From Petaurus breviceps papuanus (Eukaryota > Chordata > Mammalia > Diprotodontia > Petauridae), in NCBI GenBank assembly GCA_028583685.1, contig JAMXIF010000042.1:22315377-22379376 (forward strand): a stretch of DNA of 64,000 bases. Reading direction: 5' to 3'. Made by a program: the position numbers and the translations under genes. The stretch's first letter is position 1. Every line of letters begins with the position of its first letter. The notes beneath the pieces are model-generated. The model did not search any database and was not told the DNA's origin. It saw only the letters and a list, made by a program, of their open reading frames with translations. Of the stretch, positions 22,904 through 33,039 are shown piece after piece.

Positions 22904-23043
22904 GTAAGTCAATGTGCTCTGCCATGGGGGGAAGGGGTGAGAAGAGGGAGGTAGAGAAAATTTGAAACTCAAGGGACTGTGGAACTGAATGTTGTATAAC
23001 AAAAGTAGATAAATACATTTAAAAAAAGGTAGGCCAATGTGCT
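22904..23043 (+). repeat. L1 3'-terminal fragment with 15-bp TSD
   Basis: A 110-bp L1 tail (22,919-23,028): 'gaaaatttgaaactcaagggactgtggaactgaatg' region and A-rich end, closely like 33,860-33,985. It is bounded by 'gtaagtcaatgtgct' (22,904-22,918) and 'gtaggccaatgtgct' (23,029-23,043), 13 of 15 matching. The left copy overlaps the right target duplication of the HAL1. Confidence 0.82.
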
Positions 23044-23209
23044 TCTGGAAGGGATCATTCATCATGGAGTAGTGGCCCCTTTTCTATTTAACTTTGACAC
23101 TAATGCTTTAGGTTGCTCTCTATTTATACAACTCATAGAGAAGGTACTGACTTGCACTAGCAGGCAGACTTTCCTTATCTTGGAGTTCTCCATGCCAATG
23201 AAATCATAA

Positions 23210-23428
23210 GTCTAGAGTAGGGGTGGAAAACCTGCAGCATTGAGGCCATATTTTTCCCTCTAGGTCCTCAAGTGCAGCCTTTTGACTGAATGCAAACATA
23301 ACAGAACAAATCCCCTTAATAAAAGTATTTGTTCAGTAAAACTTTGACTCAGTCAAAAGGCAGCACTCAAGGACCTAGGAGACCACACGTGGCCTTGAGG
23401 TTGCAGGTTCCCCTCTCCTTGTCTAGTC
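23210..23428. mobile_element. hAT-type MITE, hairpin form
   Basis: A 203-bp non-autonomous DNA transposon (23,218-23,420). Ends 'taggggtggaaaacctgcag' and 'ttgcaggttcccc' are inverted, and the inversion continues nearly to the centre ('ctaggtcctcaagtgc' against 'gcactcaaggacctag'; 'aacaaatcccctt' against 'aagtatttgtt'). Candidate 8-bp target repeats are 'gtctagag' and 'gtctagtc' (6 of 8). TIR form and 8-bp duplication fit the hAT superfamily. A second copy lies at 55,486-56,316. Confidence 0.8.
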
Positions 23429-23802
23429 TTTATCTTATCCCTTCCATCATATATAGGCCCTTACACAAAATGGCTATTAGGAAATGTTTGTTAGACTAAA
23501 TTGAATCATGAAGAATGATTCAAAAGTAGTGTCAATGAATTGTTTTATGAGGGCATGGTCATTCAGGACATTTGGCAAATACTTCCATGTTCTTTACCAT
23601 ACACACATATATACTTTGTTGTGCTTTATTGCCTTGGCCTGCAACTTCATCTTTCTTTCACCCAGGAGAGTGGCCATTGGGATTAAAAGGTCAGAAGGGT
23701 GTGTTTTACATGCCTTTCTACTGAATGGCTCTTTACTGACTATTGAGCAAAGATGCAAACTTTTTGGGTTGCAACATAGACCAAATGGAAAAGGGATAGC
23801 AA

Positions 23803-23847
23803 CCCCCCCCCCCCCACACACACATTCACACACACACACACACACTG
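23803..23847. repeat. Poly-C plus (CA)n tract
   Basis: Thirteen C residues run directly into CA repeats. Confidence 0.95.
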
Positions 23848-25198
23848 CTGTCCCAGGAAGTAATTGCTAACTTAGAGGTGATAAATGATGTGAATATCCT
23901 AGGAAAAATGTAACTGCAAATTGCTAAATGTGGAAAAGGAAAGGAATCCATCTGGGTTAGGGAAATTCATATCATAGAGAATCAGGAGAGAAAGAATTTT
24001 AGAGTAGTTCCAGGGATGGGAGTGGGCAGTGGGAGGGTGGGGGTGATGGAATGCCTAAAGATATCTTAAAACATCTCATCTAGGTGTGCTTTTAGGACTA
24101 GGAGAGTGATGGGAATGCCAATGAAGGACAGAAGCAGTTTCTGAGACTGTATAATGGGTAAACAGATCCCAGATTGATGTTGTAGGATTTGAAGATGCTT
24201 TATATGTAGTTAGGGGTATGAAGCTGGTACAAGTATCAAAGGGAATATTGTTCAGAATTCATTCCATTTTATGTCCACTGATTTCTGCAGCTTATTGAGC
24301 TGTGTTTGACAGCAGAGTAGGGGTGACTTCATTTCATTTGAATTCATTTTTTTCTGCCTATACAGCCCTTCTTCATTAGTGTTCTGATTCACACTAATTG
24401 CAGTTTCCAGGTCTTGACTCTCAGGGACATGTTCAATGTAAATGATATCTTATTTACTGATTTAAAAATGACCCCATTGTAACAACGTATGAAGCCCATG
24501 TCCAAACGAATATAATCACTAAAATAGTCTTGGAAAATAATGGGAAACATTAGAAACATCAATACCAAGGGCAGGAAATCATTCTGACTGGTGAGACTGA
24601 GAATTTATGAAGAATGATCGCACCATGTTGCTATCAGATATGTTGCTGCAAGGTCAAAGTCCCTGTCGAGTATCATAAAGAAATAAACTTACAAATGTTG
24701 TTTTTCAGTAACAGTTCAGTGAAAAAGCCAAATGCCTTTTCATGAAACATTGAAAGGGTTTTAGTTAAGTGACAAGAAGCAGTGTTTATATTCATGAAAG
24801 AAATGGTACCAGTAAGTGACATTTAAAGCACTGAAGTGAGAGGAAACTTCCTTGATATCTGAGGTGTCATCCAGGAAGAGTGGTACATATATATTTCAAA
24901 AGATTACAGAGTTAGACTAAATATGATATCGAGATGACCTCAAGCTCAGAAACAAATCAGGAGAATTACCTTCCATTTTCCCATGTGGACAATGATCGAG
25001 GAATTCTATTTTTGAAACCTCTAACATATTTAGTTAGAAAAAGGAATTCCAAGTAATTTTTTTGCATGATCCTGAAAAAGTCACTTCTATTCTCTAGACC
25101 TTAGCTACCTTAATAGTAAAATGAGGTACTAAGTTTATTTATAGTGGACAATGTAAGCAAAGGTACAGAGACAGTTTAGGCCAAGAAAACAAAGGGAT
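23848..25198. other. No repeat recognised
   Basis: About 1.35 kb without an identified repeat, unusual for this window. No splice-bounded open frame or protein similarity was seen. Confidence 0.4.
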
Positions 25199-25311
25199 AT
25201 CGATAGGAAGAGAAAGAAGAAAAAAGGAAGGAATTAAGAAAGGAAGGGAGGGAGGAAGGAAAGAAGGAAGGAAGGATGGAAGGAAGAAAAGAAAAGAGGA
25301 AGGAAGGAAAT
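25199..25311. repeat. (GGAA)n-rich purine tract
   Basis: Imperfect 'ggaagg/aaag' repeats, purine only on the plus strand. Confidence 0.9.
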
Positions 25312-25334
25312 AATGAAATAATAATTATTAAGCA

Positions 25335-25545
25335 TAAAATATATAACAAATGCTTTACTAATATCACCTTTAATCTTTGCAACATCCCTGGGATGTAGGG
25401 GCTGTTATTAAACTTATATTATGGTTGAGGAAACAGGTCAAATGACTTGTCTAGAGTCATACAGCTAGTAAGTGTCTTGAGGCTTGATATTAATTCAGAT
25501 CATTCTGACTTCAGGGCTGGAACTTATTCACTGTACCTACGTGTA
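25335..25545 (-). repeat. MIR core-SINE
   Basis: Reverse strand: 'aacatccctgggatgtagg', 'tatggttgaggaaacaggtc', 'cagctagtaagtgtct' and 'cattctgacttcagg'. Confidence 0.75.
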
Positions 25546-25564
25546 GTTAAGTTTGCCTATGTAT

Positions 25565-25865
25565 AAATAGTATGAGACAAAATTGGAGAGGCAGTATAGA
25601 GACAAAGAGTGGAGGGTCTTGAATGCCAGAGTGAGGAATGGCCACTTTAATCTGTGAGTAGCAGTATGTTTGAAGATTGATCAAACAGAGGTATTTTCAG
25701 AGTATGGGATGGGGAGAAGATAGAATGAAAACAGGAATTTAGAAAGTGATTACAGCAGGCCAGATGAGAGGTGATGGAGGCTGGAACTAGAGTGATGAGA
25801 ATAGAAAGAAAGGACTAGGTATGAGAAACATCACAGGGATAGCAAAGACAAACTTTAGCAATGTA
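25565..25865 (-). repeat. L2 LINE fragment, antisense
   Basis: 'gagggtcttgaatgccagag', 'gcaggccagatgagaggtgatgg' and 'ggaactagagtgatg' match the reversed L2 RT end ('gtccaggcgagaggtgatg'). Confidence 0.6.
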
Positions 25866-26199
25866 ATGGATTATGGAGGTAAGGGAGAAGATAGAGTGAA
25901 ATATCATTCTGAAGTTACAGCAATTTTAAGTATAGTGTGCACATATAAAATACATTTGAGATTAATCAAACGAGGTCATTATGTTACCAATTCCACTGTG
26001 TAATTTCTAAGGGAAAACAAAGGTTGCATTTTTAGATAGAGAACTAATTCGCATTCTGGGCATACTTTAAAGGCAAAGTATGTAAGAAGCCTAACATAAC
26101 AGTTTTAGAATAGGAATTTAGTGTCCCCCCTGTATATTAAAAATATTAGCTTAAATTTACATAAAGGACCATGAAGATACTCTCTAATGAGATCCTTGC

Positions 26200-26345
26200 A
26201 TCATTCCTTGGAGCTAGAGCAGCCAGTATTATCAATCCCATTTTATGGAGGTGAAAACTGAGGTGCAGAGAAATGAACTCATCAAGGTTACATGGGCAGA
26301 AAATGGTCAGGACTTCTGCTTAAAAGTTGCCTTTCCACTCTACTG
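26200..26345 (-). repeat. MIR core-SINE fragment
   Basis: 'cccattttatggaggtgaaaactgaggtgcagag' is the reversed MIR core. Confidence 0.7.
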
Positions 26346-26399
26346 TTAAGTCCTCTGTTAAGCTTTGCTCAATTAATTTATACGTGTTAATTTCATAAT

Positions 26400-26570
26400 A
26401 ATTGCTTTGTATTTGGAGCCAAAGGACTTCTGTTAGAACCCTACTTCTACTGACTAGAACATCTGTGTATCTTTGGGGACTTTACCTCTCTGGCCTCAGT
26501 TTCCTTACATATAAAATGAAATTGCAGATGACCTGTAAGGTCTCTTCTAGGATAAAACCATCATAATCTA
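26400..26570 (+). repeat. MIR core-SINE fragment
   Basis: 'tctctggcctcagtttccttac' and 'ataaaatgaaattgcagatgacc' follow MIR sense order. Confidence 0.65.
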
Positions 26571-26579
26571 TTCCCTCTT

Positions 26580-26740
26580 TTCAGACTCACAACAACATTG
26601 TGAGGAAGGTAGGACAGGTAAAATTAATACAATTTTATAAATAAAAAAAAGATTAGAAAAGGTTAAATGACTTATTCAAAGGCCCAAGATAGCTAATTAG
26701 TATTATAGGTAAGATAGTTGCCTTGGTCTTTTAATTACAA
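26580..26740 (-). repeat. MIR core-SINE fragment
   Basis: 'cacaacaacattgtgaggaaggtagg' and 'gattagaaaaggttaaatgac' in reversed MIR order. Confidence 0.6.
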
Positions 26741-26762
26741 GTGCAGTGTATTTTTCATTAAA

Positions 26763-26944
26763 ATAATAGGCTTTAGGGGCAGCCAGGTAGCACAGTAAGA
26801 GCACTGGCCCCAGAGTCAGGATGACTTGGCATCGAATCAGGGCTCAGATACTTAGCACCACACCCAGAAATAACTGGCCCCGTAACACTGACCAAGTTAC
26901 TTAACCCCAATTGCTTAAAAAAAAATAAAAGATAATAGGCTTTA
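26763..26944 (+). repeat. tRNA-derived SINE, variant subfamily, with 13-bp TSD
   Basis: Element 26,776-26,931 with perfect target repeats 'ataataggcttta' at 26,763-26,775 and 26,932-26,944. The body has the variant centre 'ttagcaccacacccagaaataactggcc' in place of the usual 'cacttactagctgtg'; the same variant recurs antisense at 34,637 and 60,175. It ends in a short A-rich tail. Confidence 0.92.
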
Positions 26945-27116
26945 GGGGCAGCTAGGTGGCACAGTGAATAGAACACCAGCCCTGGAGTCAGAAGGACCTG
27001 AGTGCAAATTTGGCCTTGGACACATAACACAAATACTTGCCATGTGACCTTGGGCAAGTCACCTAACCCCAAATGCCCTCCAAAAAGCAAAAAAAAAAAA
27101 AAGATAGGAGGCTTGA
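26932..27116 (+). repeat. tRNA-derived SINE, standard subfamily, in the TSD of its neighbour
   Basis: Element about 26,945-27,102 starts 'ggggcagctaggtggcacag' and ends with a 15-A tail. Its left target copy is the right target copy of the previous SINE (gataataggcttta); its right copy 'gataggaggcttga' at 27,103-27,116 matches 11 of 14. Confidence 0.9.
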
Positions 27117-27204
27117 AGTGTTTGTAGGGGTGTTTGTAGCTCACAGAATTCTAAAGCTTCATAGGACAATATACATAATAATAGTGATGTGCCTTCAAGC
27201 TTTT

Positions 27205-27410
27205 GGAAATGTTTTAGGTGCCTTAGGTCATTTGGGCTTCAAAACCACCCTATAAAGGTAGATTCTATTATTACCCCCATTTTATAGATGAGGAAAACAA
27301 AGGAGAGAGAGGTTAAATGACTTGGAACACTCTGATAAGTGTCCAAAGTAGAAGCTGATCCCAGAACTTCATAATTACAAGTCAACTTTTCTATCCACTA
27401 CATAATTTTC
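27205..27410 (-). repeat. MIR core-SINE
   Basis: 'aaaccaccctataaaggtag', 'ccccattttatagatgagg', 'gagaggttaaatgactt' and 'cttttctatccactacat' in reversed MIR order. Confidence 0.78.
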
Positions 27411-27417
27411 TCCTCTA

Positions 27418-27930
27418 GCCCAAGCAATTCATTCTACAGATAAGGAAACTGAAGTCCAGAATGGTTCACTGACCTTACTCCCATGTTAAGTAAGTTGAAG
27501 TGCTGATATTTGAACTATTTTCTACATAAATTAATCCATTATATATCACTTTATCTAAAGGGAAAGAAAGTGGCAATTTTCCAAATAGATTTTAAGCTAA
27601 AAATATCCTTGTAGATTAATTTTAACAAAAAAAGAAAAAATAAATAAACATCCAAAGCTCAATTTTTATCAGCCCTTCCTAAAACCCATGAATGTTCTTA
27701 ACCAAAATGAAATTGTAGCTTCCAGGAGCAAACATAACAATGACTCTTATGGCAAGCCTGATTTCTCAAACATTTCTCTCTATATATCCCTGTAGGGTAA
27801 TTACTGTAAGAATCCACATTTTACAGAAGAGGAAAATAGTCAAGGGAGGAGAAATCCCTTGTAGAAGGTCCTAGAGTTGGATGTGGGTCTAATTCTTTGG
27901 AGCCCAAGCCCATCCAGGGATCTTGACATG
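27418..27930 (-). repeat. Two further MIR fragments with unassigned spacer
   Basis: 27,418-27,530 ('ttctacagataaggaaactgaagtcc') and 27,795-27,930 ('cacattttacagaagaggaaaatag') are reversed MIR cores. The 260-bp spacer is unassigned. Confidence 0.55.
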
Positions 27931-27959
27931 ACTCCAGATTCTTTCATGTCAAACCACCT

Positions 27960-28045
27960 TAATTTTTGCTTTTAATGGGACTCTCAATACTTATCACTGT
28001 GCCTGGAGCATAGTAAATGCTTAATAAATGCTTGTTGCTTTGCCC
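27960..28045 (+). repeat. L2 LINE 3' terminus
   Basis: 'tatcactgtgcctggagcatagtaaatgcttaataaatgcttg' order, the L2 3' end. Confidence 0.75.
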
Positions 28046-28984
28046 TGGAAACTATACAACTGGATCAAAATGAAATATTAGTAACTAGCCATTAAACGGA
28101 AGCAAAAATCAGTAGTGATAAAAAGTTCATTCCTAAGGCAGTATGCAATAAAGAAGACCAGGTACATAGTTTAAAACAAATACATTGATATAGGATAAAT
28201 AAGAATGAAATCTAAATATGAATTTGGATATAATTACTGAGGAGTTATTTGGGCAAAGCAATGGTGAGTTGGGAGTCATTTTTTAAGTGTGCATACCAGA
28301 CCTGGGAAATCTATCTAGGATACTATACTCCGCTCATTAACATATCTTAGGAAACCAAATGAATATTTGTCATAAAGAATTATCTAGAAAGGAATTAGTA
28401 AGCTCAGTGTTGCATATCTTTGTGGATATTGCCACACAAAAATTAATTACATTTATTAATAGCTGTTTTCTCAGGGGATTCTTCTCTCAGTTATCCAGAT
28501 AAATCATCCTATATTCAGGCAGCATGTAGTTTGTATTTCCTTAAATATTAGCACATATTTTAAGGGGGTTGAAAATGATAACTGCATTAGCAATTAATAA
28601 ATGTAAGAAGAAATTTGGAACTCAATTATTGAAAAATTGGAATTATATATAATGCATATATGGAGGCTAGGAAATTAAATTTGAGACAAAAAACCTACTA
28701 TAGCCTAGTTGGTTTATGACAGGATTTTTCCCTTAGAACTTCCTATTATTAAAAAATTCCATTAATATTAATGAAGGCTATCTGTACAAATTAGAAAGAA
28801 AATAGCCACCTTTAGGACAGAATTGTTAAATGAATATCTGTCACGGATGAGGAAAACAGGTTGAATGAAGCATCATTATCCAGTGAAATATTGACTTCTT
28901 GAAAATTAAGTACATTTACAGTAATGTTTTCCCTCTTTATTGTTTATTACATTGGTGTTTGGTGCTGGAAAGACTACTGGCATG
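28046..28984. other. No feature recognised
   Basis: AT-rich sequence without a recognised repeat or coding signal. Confidence 0.4.
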
Positions 28985-29500
28985 TGAATTCCTGCAAATA
29001 CAATTTTTCTGACCTCATCTTGGGGCCCTTCACTGCCATTTTGAATGCCCTCCTGTGGATGCTTTATAGATCAGCCTTGTTCTCCTTAAAAGTGGTACCC
29101 AAGACTCGATGCAGTACTCCAGATTTGTTCTAATACGGACAGATTAATTAATTAGGAAAGTAGAATGATCACCTCCCTTGTTATCCATACTGTGCCTCCC
29201 TTGAATCATCCTAGAACATTTTGATATCTAAAAGGCTTTCCTTAATGTGAATGCCGTGTCCAATAAATAAATTAGGTTTTGTGGTTGCACACTGTGAACT
29301 CACTACTAAGTTTAGAGATCACTACAATCCCTGGGTCTTTTCCATAAGGACTGCTAAATAGCCATGCTTCGACCGTATTGTTCTCAATCTGATTTTTTTG
29401 AACCCAAGTAGGACTTTACAACTATCATTTAATTTAATCTCATTTTTATTCATATTAGGAGAAAAACAAGAAGTATAGTGCCTGGAACAATAATTTGGCT
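28985..29500 (-). repeat. CR1/L3-type LINE relic
   Basis: Antisense order typical of CR1/L3 ends: 'gccctcctgtggatgcttta', 'gtggtacccaagactcgatgcagtactccag', 'gaatgatcacctcccttgtt', 'ctgggtcttttccataagg', 'ttttttgaacccaagtaggactttaca'. About 500 bp, diverged. Confidence 0.65.
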
Positions 29501-30998
29501 CTCATTTACTAGAAATTTTTGGTGTCCAGTCTGCCTTATTTTTTCAACATGTTAAAAAACAAAGGTTTTTTTTTTTTAATTTTCTATAATTGGGGTCCCA
29601 TACACTTCAAAGCTCAGTTACTTTATATGTTCAATTGACTTTTAGGCTGAATCATTCAGACTGGATTGTGAATATCTATGGTCTAAAGGCAAATCTACTA
29701 GTTTCTGATTAATACTTACACTAAAATGTTACTTACACTGCTAAGAGATGGATGCCAGGGCCCCAGGTGAGCTCTTAAATTCCTTAACCCCCTTCTAAGA
29801 AACCTCACACTACCTAAGGAACTATTTGCAACAAAGCCAGAAATGCTAGGACTGCACCCTGCTGAAACTAATATGAAACTAGAAAAAAAATAAAGAAAAG
29901 AAAAAAAAAAACCACAACAACCTCATAGAAAAACACCTCTCTGACCTGTAGGTCAGGGTAAGAGGAGTACTCTATAGGTGGTAGGATGCCAAATCCAAAG
30001 AAATCCATGACTACACAGGCAACATTCAGCCTAAAGATTTTGCAATAGTCCTGTGTGAACAATCACTGTATTTATTTTGATGATGTGCCTCCTGCCCAGA
30101 GTAAAGGCCTCATCTGGGGAAAGTGACTATTATGTCCATATGGCACTCCAAACTTGCTGAGAGGTGGGCTGGGCTAACCAGTGTTCATTCCAATTCCCTG
30201 GGCCACAAGTTAGAATTTAGGCTATTATGAACCCATTGAGGTCAGTTTTCATCCTTATGGTCATAGGAGGTCAGAAAACTGGTCTCCATTTTCTCCCCTC
30301 CTTAAAGAACTCAGAGTACAAGTAAAAACAGGAGGAGGAATTTCTATCCTCGGCAGCCCCAGAAGATGTATTCTTGCCCTTTGAGGGCTGTAAGAGTAAA
30401 ACTGGACTCATTCCAAGTAACCTTCAGGAGAATATTTGTTTCTTTCTGTCTTTTATTGATTTAAAAATTCAGCATGGACCTCAAGAAAAAGGACATTTTG
30501 CTTAACTAAAAACAGAGGGTAAGGGGAATATATTCTCTCTGATTTATTTCATCCCTGGTAAGCTGAGTTTCTCCACAAGAGATTCAGGTAATTGCTGATG
30601 GAGGGAGGACATTTACACAGGGTGAGTTGTTGGACTTCTGGACTGACCTACTTTGGTTGATGACCAGTAGAACCAGGAAATGGGACTTTCAGGATATATA
30701 TGTTATATCCAATTCTATTTCATTTTTTCTGATTAAGTGCAAAGGTAAAGGGTTAAGGATGAAGCAGGTATAAATCTTGCTAGGTAGTCACATGGCTTTG
30801 GTGGTTATTTGTTCAGTGGGTACTGGCAGCAATAGAGGGCCCATCTGGAGTAGCATGGAGGAAGAATCTGTAGGCATGGTTACATTGTTTTATTTTGTAA
30901 ATACACATATATCTATATACCTAAACTTACACACAAGTACTTCTGTGAGTTTTATGCATGTATATGTGAAGGGAGGAATGGTGGAAAAAACACTGGCA
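29501..30998. other. Unassigned 1.5 kb
   Basis: No repeat family recognised. It includes a near-perfect palindrome at 29,941-29,956 (ctgacctgtaggtcag) and an A-rich run near 29,885-29,915. The 85-codon frame at 30,777 has no recognisable similarity. Confidence 0.35.
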
Positions 30999-31175
30999 GG
31001 GATTCTTAACCTGGGGCTTATAAAATATTTTTAGAGTTTTATAATTGATTCAATGTAATGTGTTTCCTTTGAAATCTTATGAATGTCATTGTATGCTTCA
31101 AAAACCTTATTCTGAGAGGGAGTTCATCCATAGGTTTCACCAGACTGCTAAAGGGTCCATGAACTTTGGCAGTTA
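30999..31175. mobile_element. hAT-like MITE
   Basis: Starts 'gggattcttaacctggggc' and continues 'gtgtttcctttgaaatctta', 'aaaaaccttattctgag', 'caccagactgctaaaggg'. It is the reverse of the element at 50,444-50,649, which ends 'ctaggttaagaaccctt'. Short inverted ends with 'ggttaagaacccctg' type are typical of Charlie-group hAT derivatives. Confidence 0.65.
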
Positions 31176-31184
31176 AAAACACTT

Positions 31185-31475
31185 GCAGGAGAATCAGAAG
31201 ACGTTGTTTAAATTCTACTTCTGATACTTCAGTACATGTGTGATCTTGAGAAAGTCGTTGCATTCTCCTGGATATCAGTTTCTTTATCTATAAAATGATA
31301 GGGTTGGACTAGATGGTTCCACATGTTCCCCTCCAGGATTAGAAATATACCATCTCTACCTAATAGATGTCAGGGACTGTTTCAATCTTTCCTTTGTATT
31401 CCCTTGACCAGGACAGAGTCTGGAACAAAGCAGGCATTAAATAAATGTTCTCTGATTGATTGATTAAATGTTTGA
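31185..31475 (+). repeat. MIR followed by L2 3' terminus
   Basis: MIR sense blocks ('tgtgatcttgagaaagtcg', 'cagtttctttatctataaaatga', 'ggactagatggttcc') to about 31,350, then an L2 end ('agtctggaacaaagcaggcattaaataaatg') to 31,475. Confidence 0.65.
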
Positions 31476-31984
31476 ATAAATATTCATGCAATAACATATA
31501 GGTACAGCAACACAATGTATCTTAGCAAAGCAAAGCAAGATAGATAATAACTGGGGCTCAGAATTAAATGAGAAAAAGAATAGGCATTCCATGTTCTTCT
31601 GGTGATTGGGCATATTATTAGACACTCATAAATATTGAAGATTTTTTATGATAAAAGTAGAATGTGAAACAAATTCATAGTTAACTGTAAGGATGGCTGA
31701 ATATGTTCATCTAGGAGAAGCAAAGGAGCTTATTTCATCAAGCAATGAGAAACATAATTTCTTATTATACATTGGATTGCCTTGTTTTGTAAGGATTATG
31801 ATGATCATAAGCAAAAGTTCACTAGGATGATAATGATAACTGAAGCACCAATTAATATTTCAGCACATGGAAAGGAAATAAAATCAATGAACACCTTGAT
31901 AACTCAATCTTCAAGTTATCATTCAGGATGACTCTAAAACAACTCAATGTTTTCTTTCATACTCTACTTCAATGCAAATGATCA

Positions 31985-32245
31985 TAAGATCATAGGCTTT
32001 AGATATGGAAAAGACCTTAAAAGCCATCTACTCTAGGATATAAAACATAACATAACTTTATGAGGGGTCCACAGACTTCAAACGACTGCCAAAGGATTCC
32101 ATGGTATACAAGAACCCTGATCTATTCTGACCTCCTTCATTTTCAAGATGAGGACCCTGAGGCCCAGAAAGATCATGAGTTACTTAAAGTCACACAGAGG
32201 ATCAGTGGCAGAGCTGACCCTTCACATAGTATAGTGACTCATCCA
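31985..32245 (-). repeat. Composite of CR1/hAT scraps and a MIR fragment
   Basis: 'atcataggctttagatatggaaaagacctt' resembles a CR1/L3 end; 32,040-32,110 ('gaggggtccacagacttc', 'gactgccaaagg') resembles the hAT MITE above; 32,125-32,245 ('caagatgaggaccctgaggcccagaaag') is a reversed MIR. The 72-codon frame across it is repeat-derived. Confidence 0.5.
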
Positions 32246-32883
32246 GTTCTGGAGAAATATGTTAGAAAACATGGCTAGGCTTGAGAAACCAAGGATGTCA
32301 AAAGTCTACTTAAGTCTTTTTTATCCATAAGTGCAAGCAACTAAACTGAGCGTCATAAGAAAAATGGAATTAACTATATCTTAATGATTCATTAAAAAAC
32401 TGATAATTTTATTATAGGAAATTAGAAGCAGATGTTTGTATAATGATACAATTGACTAGTTGAAGCAAAGATAAATATCTTGATCAAATTAAAACAAAGA
32501 ACAAAGATGACAAAAAAGTGTTCAAATTAGAGAACTATGTACGTGGTTAATTCAAATAATCCATTGTAAAAAATGGGCATATGAAAAAATTGAAGTTATT
32601 TATTTTTATCATCACTATTTCTTGAAAATCTAATTGGGATGAAGCAGTTATTACAGAGGTGGAATGAGTGAAGAAACAACCTCAGTCAGCTCACATTTGA
32701 TTCCCGTGCTAAGATTAAAATATAAAAACCATTCCCTACACTCCATGGAGTAGAATGAGCTGAATTATCTCATAATACAGCTGAAGGTAAGGAAGTATAT
32801 GCAAGTCTATGGAATTCTTGGTATGAAACATAATTGAGTCACCTCTTCAGAGGTGTAACTGGTAGGATAATAAATAGATATAA
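32246..32883. other. No feature recognised
   Basis: AT-rich, unassigned. Confidence 0.35.
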
Positions 32884-33012
32884 CAATCCAATCCAATAAA
32901 CATTTATTAAGCACCTACTATGTACTAGGCAATGTTCTATGTGCTGGGTATATGATTAATAGAAAAAAAGACACTACTTGCCCCCAAGGAGCTTACAATC
33001 TAAGGGAGCAGA
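32884..33012 (-). repeat. L2 LINE 3' end, antisense
   Basis: 'aataaacatttattaagcacctactatgtactaggcaatg' and 'ccaaggagcttacaatctaag' are the reversed L2 3' end. Confidence 0.75.
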
Positions 33013-33039
33013 TTTGTCAATATTTCCAAAAAGGATGTG

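Larger units (their letters stand above)
19967..22912 (+). repeat. HAL1-type element (ORF1-only L1 relative), whole length with 13-bp TSD
   Basis: Perfect direct repeats 'aaaagtaagtcaa' at 19,967-19,979 and 22,900-22,912 bound a 2,920-bp element. It has an L1-like start ('gaatggagcccagatggctgc'), a 5' UTR to about 20,800, an ORF1 relic (20,818-21,609), a long purine-rich 3' region with an (AT)n/(GT)n tract, and an A-rich end after 'aaacataaaattta'. No endonuclease or reverse transcriptase sequence is present between the duplications, so one insertion of an ORF1-only RNA explains it. That is the structure of HAL1 ('half-L1') elements, which depend on L1 for movement. Confidence 0.85.

Noticed and set aside
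23218-23420. Tc1/mariner identity for the hairpin MITE
   Set aside because: Flanks show no TA duplication but a candidate 8-bp repeat, and the ends are of the CAGGGGTGG hAT type.
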